DNA of 5,051 nt from contig DOVJ01000017.1 in the NCBI GenBank assembly GCA_003520145.1, positions 1 to 5,051 of the forward strand. Reading direction: 5' to 3'. The notes under the pieces are model-generated. The model saw only the letters and a program-made list of their open reading frames with translations, made no database searches and had not been told where the DNA came from. Each line of letters starts with the position of its first letter. Within the stretch, counting starts at the first letter, position 1. Below, piece by piece: positions 1-5,051 of this stretch. The position numbers and the translations under genes were made by a program. The stretch comes from Eubacterium sp. (GTDB lineage: Bacteria > Bacillota > Clostridia > Lachnospirales > Lachnospiraceae).

Positions 1-2
1 TG

Positions 3-668
3 GTTTCGTTAAGTGACTTCAAGGGCGGAGTTAGCAATCTTAAGAAGAGCTTTAATCAGAGCGGACTTATAACCAAGCTTCTTCAGGTTACACATAAGGG
101 TGGCTGCGACGTAGATGTACTTAATCTCAGTATGCTGATACCAGGCAGCAATTCACTCCTCGGTGATATACTTGATATATCAGTTCTTAAGCTTGATGAT
201 ACTACTCTGGAGGTCACACCTCTTGACTTTAATCTTAAGCTTTCGACAACCGCAAAGCTTTTTGAGATGGTAGAGCTTGGTAAGGCTGAGGTAGAGCTTG
301 GTAAGTATACATACGAGAATGCAATACTCGGAATAAGCCCCCGGGATACATATGGCTTAAAACTCCTGGTTTCAACAGGAGTAAACCTCGATTTCACCGA
401 TGATTTCAACGTGCATATCAACGGAAGCGGCAGAGCAGACATATCAACTGTATTCTCAGGCCTTCATATGCATGGCGATGCTAGGTATAACTTTAAGTTC
501 TTTGGCAAGCATATCGGAGACCTTAACGGTGATGTGATAATCGGAGTTATGGGTAGTCAGTTTGTTATCTATGCTAGAAGCGATGATTATGGCAATGGAT
601 CTGCTGATGGATTCAGAATCGTTATAGATGGCGACAGTATCTGGGATGTTGATATAGAATTGTACTAG
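3..668 (+). CDS. Beta-rich hypothetical protein, 3' part only
   Basis: The reading frame is open from the left edge to the TAG at 666-668, giving 221 visible residues with no stop, so the true start lies upstream of the window. An internal ATG at 132 exists but has no reason to be the start, since the frame continues cleanly before it. I do not recognise the family. The visible part has no membrane segment and one cysteine (residue 35 of the visible part). It is dominated by alternating polar/hydrophobic stretches typical of beta strands, especially the last ~110 residues, which are rich in Gly, Asp and Asn and end on the hydrophobic strand WDVDIELY. Residues 90-101 contain VELGK twice, seven residues apart. 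The next gene encodes an exported, membrane-anchored protein and its ribosome binding site overlaps this stop, so a related envelope or surface role is plausible but only inferred. Confidence is high that it is coding, low on function. Confidence 0.85.
   Translation, partial: VSLSDFKGGVSNLKKSFNQSGLITKLLQVTHKGGCDVDVLNLSMLIPGSNSLLGDILDISVLKLDDTTLEVTPLDFNLKLSTTAKLFEMVELGKAEVELGKYTYENAILGISPRDTYGLKLLVSTGVNLDFTDDFNVHINGSGRADISTVFSGLHMHGDARYNFKFFGKHIGDLNGDVIIGVMGSQFVIYARSDDYGNGSADGFRIVIDGDSIWDVDIELY
269..305 (+). repeat. 16-bp direct repeat, period 21, within the first gene
   Basis: The 16-mer GGTAGAGCTTGGTAAG occurs identically at 269-284 and 290-305. The 21-base period keeps frame and yields the peptide VELGK twice (visible residues 90-94 and 97-101). 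This looks like a short in-frame duplication inside the coding sequence, or two similar beta strands encoded with the same codons. It is not a mobile element. Confidence 0.8.
362..382 (+). repeat. 7-bp perfect inverted repeat within the first gene
   Basis: ACTCCTG (362-368) and CAGGAGT (376-382) are exact reverse complements separated by the 7-base loop GTTTCAA. An mRNA hairpin could form. It lies inside coding sequence and is not followed by a T run, so it does not read as a terminator. It may be chance. Confidence 0.45.
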
Positions 669-672
669 GAGG
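667..672 (+). promoter_or_regulatory. Shine-Dalgarno overlapping upstream stop codon
   Basis: AGGAGG at 667-672 shares two bases with the TAG stop (666-668) of the preceding gene and sits four bases before the ATG at 677. The spacing is short but usable. A second ATG at 673 abuts the site with no spacing and opens only a four-codon frame, so 677 is the better start. The arrangement suggests that ribosomes terminating on the first gene can re-initiate on the second. Confidence 0.75.
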
Positions 673-676
673 ATGT

Positions 677-2449
677 ATGCGAATTAAGAAAATACTTATA
701 GCGCTTATCTTGGCATTAGCAGTGCTCCTTCCGGCTTCGTATGTATCCGCGGAGGAAAAGGAGAGCGACCTTGTAAGTGTCGATACTCCTAAGAATATGA
801 CGGTAAAACTCACTTATGATGAGAACGATGTCACCTGGGCCTTAGTGGCTCCGGGTGGCGCAGTTATCAACAAGGACACAGACACAGATAACGTGACCGT
901 ATATGCGGGTGATAAGGCAACTTATATATTTGTCGGTAACGCTGAGGCAGGTCAGTGGAAGATAAGATATGACAAGGGTAAGAACGAGAAGATTGGCGTA
1001 TCTGTCAACTTCAACGCTTCGGATATCGTGATCGATTCATATGCTTTAGGCGAGATCAACGAGAAGGAAGCTAAGGCAACCTTCAAGGTGTCAGGCCGTG
1101 AGAATGCCGAATATAACTATCAGCTTATCCTTACTACACAGAAGAATTCATTCGATGGAAAGCTTCTTACCGCAGGACAAGGAAAGTTTGGTGAAAATGT
1201 TGAGGCAATCGCGGATCTTACCAAAGTAAGCAGCTTCGAGGAGTATTACATAACACTTTATGTAAGCATCAGCGATGGCGGTGAAGAGGTCTTCGATATG
1301 CGAAGCAGTGATAAGTTCGCTTTCGTAAATCCGAACGAAAAGATCATAACAAAATCACCACTGTTTACAGTAGATTATGACAGTTCATGTATACGCATGG
1401 ACTGGAAGGAAGCCCTTTATGGATACTCATCTGTATATGTTCAGACATCTCTTGATGATCAGGAATTAGAAGGAGAGAGAGTAGATGTATCTGAAGGTGG
1501 CACAAGGATTGTATTTGCTGAGGATACTAAGAAGGTCAAAGTTCGTCTGACAGCGTTCGATAATGACGGACTTGCTACAGTACCTTTCGATTATGACATA
1601 GAACTTTCGGGAGACAGTGCATTTGCACTTATACTTCCTGAAGATGGTCTTATATCGTCAAGAATATATAACTTCTCATATAAGAACGCCAAAGAGACGA
1701 AAGTTACTTTTAACGTAGGAAAAGATAAGTTAGAAGAGACACTTGACGGCTCTGGAGATAGCTTCATAGAGCTTGTGTCTGACAATAACACTATAGATAT
1801 CAGCTACGTGATAGATGATGTTACTTATACCTATCACAGAATAGCGAATGTCGCTAACAATCCAGTGGAGATAAGACTTCACAAGGCAATAGACGGCGTG
1901 ACGACCGACAAGGATTCCATAATCATAGCTGGTCGTACTAACGCTGAGGCGCTTACTATAGACGGCAAAGATGTGGAAGTAACGGATGGAGAATTCGCTG
2001 TCAATCACAAGCTTAAGGCTGGTGAGAACATAATCGAACTTATCGGTTCAACAGGTGATGAGAAGACTGTTATGAAGCTCATGGTTACCTGCGGCTCTAA
2101 AACAGCTGCCGGTGCTAAGAAGAATATCAGATGGGATTATATAATCCCGCTTATCATAGGACTTATAGTGTCAGTTGTCGGAATCCTACTCATGGTTATG
2201 AAGAAGCGTCTTCCGCTTCTTGTGTGGACTATACTTGTTGGTGTGGTTTCTATCGCATTGTGGGTGTGGTTCATAATCCGCAGCATATATTCACATAGCG
2301 TGGATTTTATAGACTATGCGCTTGATTCTATGAAGGCTGCTGATGCATATCTTAAGCTCAATACTATGCTCATGTGGGCTGCTATAGTGATGACCTGCGT
2401 GACGCTTTTGATGGGTGCTATGGTGGTTAAGAAAAAGAAGAAGACTTGA
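677..2449 (+). CDS. Secreted multi-domain beta-sandwich protein with three C-terminal membrane segments
   Basis: The protein has 590 residues. Residues 1-25 form a Sec signal peptide: basic MRIKK, a long hydrophobic core, and a likely cleavage after VSA (25) before EE. Residues 26-~485 should be outside the cell and look like consecutive beta modules. Residues ~35-115 contain a GNAEAGQWKIRY stretch recalling the P-domain/PPC-type 'GxWxLxV' strand. Residues ~118-215 look like another sandwich. Residues ~225-310 are fibronectin-III-like, with W243 and a VKVRLTAFDNDGL strand. Residues ~315-400 are Ig-like, opening with LILPEDG. Residues ~405-471 closely follow the pattern of glucodextranase-B/bacterial Ig-like modules, with AGRTNAEALTIDGKDVEV then LKAGENIIELIGS. 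Membrane segments are predicted at ~489-508, 513-534 and 564-584, and the C terminus is VVKKKKKT. No catalytic motif is visible. A structural, adhesive or ligand-binding envelope role is inferred. The domain calls are by eye, and only the last Ig-like module is fairly firm. Confidence 0.9.
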   Translation: MRIKKILIALILALAVLLPASYVSAEEKESDLVSVDTPKNMTVKLTYDENDVTWALVAPGGAVINKDTDTDNVTVYAGDKATYIFVGNAEAGQWKIRYDKGKNEKIGVSVNFNASDIVIDSYALGEINEKEAKATFKVSGRENAEYNYQLILTTQKNSFDGKLLTAGQGKFGENVEAIADLTKVSSFEEYYITLYVSISDGGEEVFDMRSSDKFAFVNPNEKIITKSPLFTVDYDSSCIRMDWKEALYGYSSVYVQTSLDDQELEGERVDVSEGGTRIVFAEDTKKVKVRLTAFDNDGLATVPFDYDIELSGDSAFALILPEDGLISSRIYNFSYKNAKETKVTFNVGKDKLEETLDGSGDSFIELVSDNNTIDISYVIDDVTYTYHRIANVANNPVEIRLHKAIDGVTTDKDSIIIAGRTNAEALTIDGKDVEVTDGEFAVNHKLKAGENIIELIGSTGDEKTVMKLMVTCGSKTAAGAKKNIRWDYIIPLIIGLIVSVVGILLMVMKKRLPLLVWTILVGVVSIALWVWFIIRSIYSHSVDFIDYALDSMKAADAYLKLNTMLMWAAIVMTCVTLLMGAMVVKKKKKT

Positions 2450-2503
2450 ACTTCAGATTGCAAGCAGGTAAATATCTGCGCCCAATCGCTTTGTGGTTTG
2501 ATG

Positions 2504-2509
2504 TATAAT
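2504..2509 (+). promoter_or_regulatory. Possible -10 box for the chemoreceptor operon
   Basis: An exact TATAAT lies in the 98-base gap (2450-2547), 38 bases before the ATG at 2548. The expected -35 positions (about 2480-2487) read CCCAAT-like, with no TTGACA resemblance, and there is no proper TGn extension. No sigma-28 pattern is convincing: a TAAA at 2469-2472 lacks a GCCGATAA partner at the right distance. The gap also contains a weak GCAGG/TCTGC hairpin (about 2465-2480) with no T run, so transcription from the upstream gene may simply read through. Confidence 0.35.
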
Positions 2510-2531
2510 AATACTATGAATAGTTGCATAC

Positions 2532-2539
2532 AAGGAGGT
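2532..2539 (+). promoter_or_regulatory. Strong Shine-Dalgarno fixing the PocR-chemoreceptor start
   Basis: AAGGAGGT at 2532-2539 matches the 16S anti-SD almost fully and lies eight bases before ATG 2548. A longer in-frame start, TTG at 2524, would place this site inside the coding sequence and has no ribosome binding site of its own, so 2548 is chosen. Confidence 0.9.
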
Positions 2540-2547
2540 ATAGCGAT

Positions 2548-3342
2548 ATGGCGATTAAGATTCAGGATTTTTGTGATATGGATAAATTCGGTAACATCAT
2601 GAAGAACTGGGCAATCAGTACAGGGCTTGCTACAGTTGCTGTTGGTGCCGATGGTGCATATATATCCGATACGTATAACTTTACTGATTTTTGTATCAAT
2701 CTTACAAGGAAGAGTCCGGAAGGTAAGAAAAGATGCGAGAAGTGTGATAAGGAAGGCGAGGGCGTATATGCCTGCCATGCAGGCCTTATGGATTTCGCTA
2801 TCCCTATAACTCTTGCTGATGGAACTAAGCTTGGAAGCATCATAGGTGGTCAGGTTCTTCCTGATAATCCTCAGGAAGATAAGTTCAGAAGCGTTGCTAA
2901 GGAACTTCACATAGATGAAGAAGTATATATCGCGGCCTTAAGGAAGGTTAATGTCAGAACTAAAGAAGAGATTCAGGCTTCTGCAGAACTTTTAGGTGAT
3001 GTTATTAATATGTTTGTTCGTGCTTCTTATACAGAGCATGTGAATTCAGATATCATGGCTAATCTTAAGGATGGTATTGCGAAGGCTGCAGAGCAGATCA
3101 ACGAGATCAATGCTGTTAACAAGAAGATTGATGGATTTGGTATGAGACAGAAGATGCTTGCTCTGAATGCTTCTATCGAGGCTTCAAGAGCTGGTGATAG
3201 CGGTCTTGGATTTGCCGTTGTTGCTACAGAAGTATCTAAGCTTGCTAATGAGATGACTCAGGCAAGTTCAAGTATAACTAATAAGCTCAATATGCTTACA
3301 AGCACTATAGGAAGCTTAAGTCGTGGATACAATGATAATTAA
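2548..3342 (+). CDS. Soluble PocR-sensor chemoreceptor (short methyl-accepting chemotaxis-like protein)
   Basis: The protein has 264 residues, with no signal peptide, membrane segment or HAMP, so it is cytoplasmic. Residues ~7-155 form a PocR sensory domain. Its signature is C49, C63-x2-C66 and C76-H77-A-G-L80, then a PI strand and GGQV (100-103). PocR domains are known from the propanediol-utilisation regulator PocR and were proposed by comparative analysis to bind simple hydrocarbon derivatives; the ligand here is unknown. A helical linker (~139-198) leads to the chemoreceptor hairpin tip, residues ~199-236, with LALNASIEASRAGDSGLGFAVV as its core and then EVSKLA. This is the part that contacts CheA and CheW. 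Aligned by eye to E. coli Tsr, N381, E385 and R388 correspond to N207, E211 and R214, but F373 corresponds to M199. The signalling arm after the tip is only ~45 residues, so classical methylation helices are essentially absent. The gene precedes a membrane-protein gene by 15 bases. Family assignment is confident; signalling output is inferred. Confidence 0.93.
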   Translation: MAIKIQDFCDMDKFGNIMKNWAISTGLATVAVGADGAYISDTYNFTDFCINLTRKSPEGKKRCEKCDKEGEGVYACHAGLMDFAIPITLADGTKLGSIIGGQVLPDNPQEDKFRSVAKELHIDEEVYIAALRKVNVRTKEEIQASAELLGDVINMFVRASYTEHVNSDIMANLKDGIAKAAEQINEINAVNKKIDGFGMRQKMLALNASIEASRAGDSGLGFAVVATEVSKLANEMTQASSSITNKLNMLTSTIGSLSRGYNDN

Positions 3343-3346
3343 GTTT

Positions 3347-3352
3347 GGGAGG
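3347..3352 (+). promoter_or_regulatory. Shine-Dalgarno for the two-pass membrane protein
   Basis: GGGAGG at 3347-3352 lies five bases before ATG 3358, entirely inside the 15-base gap after the previous stop (3340-3342). It supports 3358 over a later in-frame ATG at 3370 and supports co-transcription with the chemoreceptor gene. Confidence 0.8.
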
Positions 3353-3357
3353 ACATT

Positions 3358-4461
3358 ATGAACAAAAGCATGTTCATAACCGGAATCATAGCTTGTATAA
3401 TAGCAGGCGTTTGTTTGTACTTTACAATAACTACCTACAGAGAAAACAAGGATTATATCTCGACCGGAAAGATCCACAGCCTGGAGGATGCATTGGCGCA
3501 GGGTGATGTTGATACTGATGGATGTTATTATAGAGTTAAGCCTCACTATGTTCTTGATAAGTTTTATACGCAAGAGAAGAAGTTTTTGGGCATTCCTTAT
3601 GATAAGGTATATTATTATGCAATTATGACAGATGATTACAATATGTATTTTGTCGCTGTACCGCAGAATCGCAAGGCGGAATTCGATGAGATTGCTTTTG
3701 CTGATTCATATGCTCTTTCAAGAGAAGTTACAAGGCTCTTGGAGAATAAGGTCAATAAGGTGAGTGAAGAACTTAAGCGTATAGATATAAGCGGAAAGTA
3801 CACTGTTGTAGGTGATTCAGAGGTTTCTGGCAAGATAAGTGATTATATCGCAAGAGAGGGTTTGGATTCATATATTCTATACTCTGTTCATCCTGATGTA
3901 ATCGATATCACAGCACCTGACAGGATATTCCTTATATTCAAGATGATAGTTCTCAGTATAATCGGATTTATATTCGCTTTAACAGGTATTAGTTCTATCA
4001 TGCCGAAGAATCTTGCTTCATATTCAACCACTCCTTCAAAACCTAAGAAGGTTCCGGTTAGGAAGCCTATGAAGAAGGGACCTAAGGATAAGTATGATGA
4101 TATCGATGATTCGTTAACTGATGGTAGTGAGACGACTTATACATATTCTACATCTGCGCAGGCAGCTTCAGTTGTTGCATCGAAGGAAGAAGCTTATTCT
4201 TTCTCTTCGAATACTATAAGTGAAGAAGAAACTGCACCGCTTACATTTGACGGTATGCTTACTAAGTCAAGTGATGAGAATGGCGAGGCACTTGATATCA
4301 AGCCGATAGATGATCTTGTTGATATGGCAGATATTAAGGAGGCAGGCCCTATTGAACTTGGAAGTTCTGATGAGGAAGTATCCTTAGACGGAAGTGAAGA
4401 TAAAGAAGTGGAGCTTATCAAGTTTGATGATGATAATGAAGCCACAAGTGTATCTATATAG
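3358..4461 (+). CDS. Two-pass membrane protein with long charged cytoplasmic tail, unrecognised family
   Basis: The protein has 367 residues. A first hydrophobic segment (~5-26) follows the short basic start MNKS, and a second lies at ~190-214. By the positive-inside rule the ends are cytoplasmic and residues ~27-188 are outside. The outer domain is mixed alpha/beta, tyrosine-rich (a KVYYYAIMTDDYNMYFVAVP region) with one cysteine, C56. It includes a helical LLENKVNKVSEELKR stretch. The tail (~216-367) begins with a basic, proline-rich patch (~220-247) and then becomes acidic and Ser/Thr-rich to the end, with no globular pattern, so it is probably disordered. Two hydrophobic patches within it, GPIELG and VELIKFD, could be short binding motifs. 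I do not recognise the family with confidence and assign no function. It lies between the chemoreceptor and the PF06695 gene with 15- and 17-base gaps, so it is probably in the same operon. A role coupling an envelope signal to a cytoplasmic partner is conceivable but unproven. Confidence 0.9.
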   Translation: MNKSMFITGIIACIIAGVCLYFTITTYRENKDYISTGKIHSLEDALAQGDVDTDGCYYRVKPHYVLDKFYTQEKKFLGIPYDKVYYYAIMTDDYNMYFVAVPQNRKAEFDEIAFADSYALSREVTRLLENKVNKVSEELKRIDISGKYTVVGDSEVSGKISDYIAREGLDSYILYSVHPDVIDITAPDRIFLIFKMIVLSIIGFIFALTGISSIMPKNLASYSTTPSKPKKVPVRKPMKKGPKDKYDDIDDSLTDGSETTYTYSTSAQAASVVASKEEAYSFSSNTISEEETAPLTFDGMLTKSSDENGEALDIKPIDDLVDMADIKEAGPIELGSSDEEVSLDGSEDKEVELIKFDDDNEATSVSI

Positions 4462-4466
4462 GGGTT

Positions 4467-4472
4467 GAGGTG
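4467..4472 (+). promoter_or_regulatory. Shine-Dalgarno fixing a TTG start
   Basis: GAGGTG at 4467-4472 matches the anti-SD and sits six bases before TTG 4479. An in-frame TAA at 4473-4475 rules out any start further upstream. The next in-frame ATG (residue 13) lies inside the first hydrophobic segment, so TTG is the only sensible start. Confidence 0.8.
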
Positions 4473-4478
4473 TAAGTT

Positions 4479-4943
4479 TTGAATAAGCATTGGATTATAT
4501 CGTTTATTATATCTATGGTGCCGCTTGTTGAATTAAGAGCGGCACTTCCTTATGCGATTGCGCATAGTGTTCCAACCTTGCCTGCTTATGCTATATGTAT
4601 AATCGGCAATATGCTTCCTGTTCCGTTCATATTCTTCTTTGCGAGAAAAGTACTTGAGTGGGGCAAGGATAAGAAGTACATAGGTAAGTTTTTTAGCTGG
4701 TGTCTTAATAAGGGGCATAAGGGTGGTGAAAAGCTCAAGGAGAAAGCGGGACGAGGCCTCTTTGTGGCACTCCTTCTCTTTGTAGGTATACCAGTTCCAG
4801 GAACAGGTGCATGGACAGGCACCCTTGCAGCAAGCATCCTTGATATGGACTTTAAGTCTAGCTGTATAGCAGTCATACTTGGAGTATTGCTTGCCGGTGT
4901 GATCATGGGACTTGGAACAATCATTGTGATGATGGTAGTTTGA
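4479..4943 (+). CDS. PF06695/COG2426 small membrane protein ('small multidrug export' family)
   Basis: The protein has 154 residues, the usual size for this family, and starts at TTG. Family hallmarks are visible. The N-terminal PLVELRAALPYA (15-26) carries E18 and R20. GNMLPVPF spans 43-50, and the proline/glycine loop GIPVPGTGAWTGTLAA spans 103-118. Hydrophobic segments lie at about 5-14, 35-55, 94-118 and 129-153. A basic amphipathic region (~56-92, many Lys) lies between the second and third segments and is likely cytoplasmic. The two Pro-rich loops resemble the paired re-entrant loops of DedA/VTT proteins, and published structure-prediction work has, as I recall, linked PF06695 to that superfamily. 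The 'multidrug export' name rests on thin evidence; lipid or small-molecule transport is an alternative. It is the last gene before the terminator and sits 17 bases after the preceding gene, so it is probably co-transcribed with it. Confidence 0.92.
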   Translation: MNKHWIISFIISMVPLVELRAALPYAIAHSVPTLPAYAICIIGNMLPVPFIFFFARKVLEWGKDKKYIGKFFSWCLNKGHKGGEKLKEKAGRGLFVALLLFVGIPVPGTGAWTGTLAASILDMDFKSSCIAVILGVLLAGVIMGLGTIIVMMVV

Positions 4944-4954
4944 TATATGATTTA

Positions 4955-4970
4955 AAGTAAAGAAGTAAAG
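4955..4970 (+). repeat. Tandem 8-bp duplication before the terminator
   Basis: AAGTAAAG is repeated exactly twice, at 4955-4962 and 4963-4970, between the last stop codon and the terminator stem. The final G is also the first base of the stem. It is probably a small slippage duplication with no assigned role. Confidence 0.7.
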
Positions 4971-5010
4971 GGGGTACATATCATATCACATCAAAGTAAC
5001 CCCCATTTTT
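4970..5010 (+). terminator. Intrinsic terminator ending the operon
   Basis: GGGGGT (4970-4975) pairs with ACCCCC (4999-5004). After a bulged A at 4998, AC (4976-4977) can pair with GT (4996-4997). A five-T run follows at 5006-5010. The stem is six G/C-dominated pairs with a fairly long loop of about 18 bases made of near-repeats (ATATC, ATATC, ACATC). It begins 26 bases after the last stop, which fits an operon end. Only three T residues follow on the opposite strand, so bidirectional use is doubtful. Confidence 0.85.
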
Positions 5011-5051
5011 GTTATTGCTATGATGTTAGCCAATATAAAAGGCTGTAAAAA

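Noticed and set aside
83..442. 119-residue minus-strand open frame
   Set aside because: It lies opposite the first gene, is Ser/Leu-rich as expected from antisense of this codon usage, and has no supporting ribosome binding site or family resemblance.
2465..2480. Hairpin in the intergenic gap as a terminator
   Set aside because: Only about five pairs including a G-U, and no T run follows.
2469..2495. Sigma-28 (flagellar/chemotaxis) promoter before the receptor gene
   Set aside because: TAAA is present at 2469-2472, but the sequence 15-16 bases further on does not resemble GCCGATAA.
2314..2910. 198-residue minus-strand open frame spanning the gap before the receptor gene
   Set aside because: It runs antisense to two well-supported genes and covers the PocR region. 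The translation has no coherent domain pattern, so it is a shadow.
4790..4808. GTTCC-A-GGAAC palindrome as an operator
   Set aside because: It lies inside the codons for the conserved PVPGTG loop, which explains it.
4533..4979. Minus-strand open frames opposite the PF06695 gene
   Set aside because: The translation is His/Tyr/Cys-rich and irregular, and the plus-strand frame is a clear family member with a ribosome binding site.
5028..5051. AGCC/GGCT hairpin near the right edge as a second terminator
   Set aside because: The stem has only four pairs and is followed by an A run, not a T run. It may be upstream sequence of a gene beyond the window.

Overview
The window reads as a stretch of a low-to-moderate GC Gram-positive chromosome, most likely a Clostridia member of the Lachnospiraceae type (Butyrivibrio-like). 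This is inferred from strong GGAGG-type ribosome binding sites, A+T-rich codon choice with frequent ATA isoleucine codons, a Sec-type signal peptide with surface beta modules, and a small soluble PocR-type chemoreceptor. No taxonomic marker such as rRNA is present, so the placement is tentative. All five supported genes lie on the + strand; minus-strand open frames look like shadows.

Left part (1-2449): the 3' end of a gene for a beta-rich protein of unknown function is followed by a 590-residue surface protein. The second has a signal peptide, about four beta-sandwich modules, three C-terminal membrane segments and a pentalysine tail. The stop codon of the first gene overlaps the Shine-Dalgarno of the second, so the pair is almost certainly co-transcribed and perhaps translationally coupled.

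Middle and right part (2548-4943): after a 98-base gap with a consensus TATAAT but no convincing -35 box, three tightly spaced genes follow. They encode a 264-residue cytoplasmic PocR-sensor/chemoreceptor-tip protein, a 367-residue two-pass membrane protein with a long charged cytoplasmic tail (unrecognised), and a 154-residue PF06695/COG2426 membrane protein ('small multidrug export', distantly DedA/VTT-like) starting at TTG. Gaps of 15 and 17 bases, each holding a ribosome binding site, support one operon. It ends at an intrinsic terminator at 4970-5010. The last 40 bases hold no gene I can support.

How the genes work together is not established. The most noteworthy items are the minimal methylation-helix-free chemoreceptor with an altered tip, and the co-linear membrane protein with a basic-then-acidic tail. 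I see no CRISPR array, tRNA, rRNA, insertion sequence or attachment site, and no clear evidence of a new defence or mobile system.
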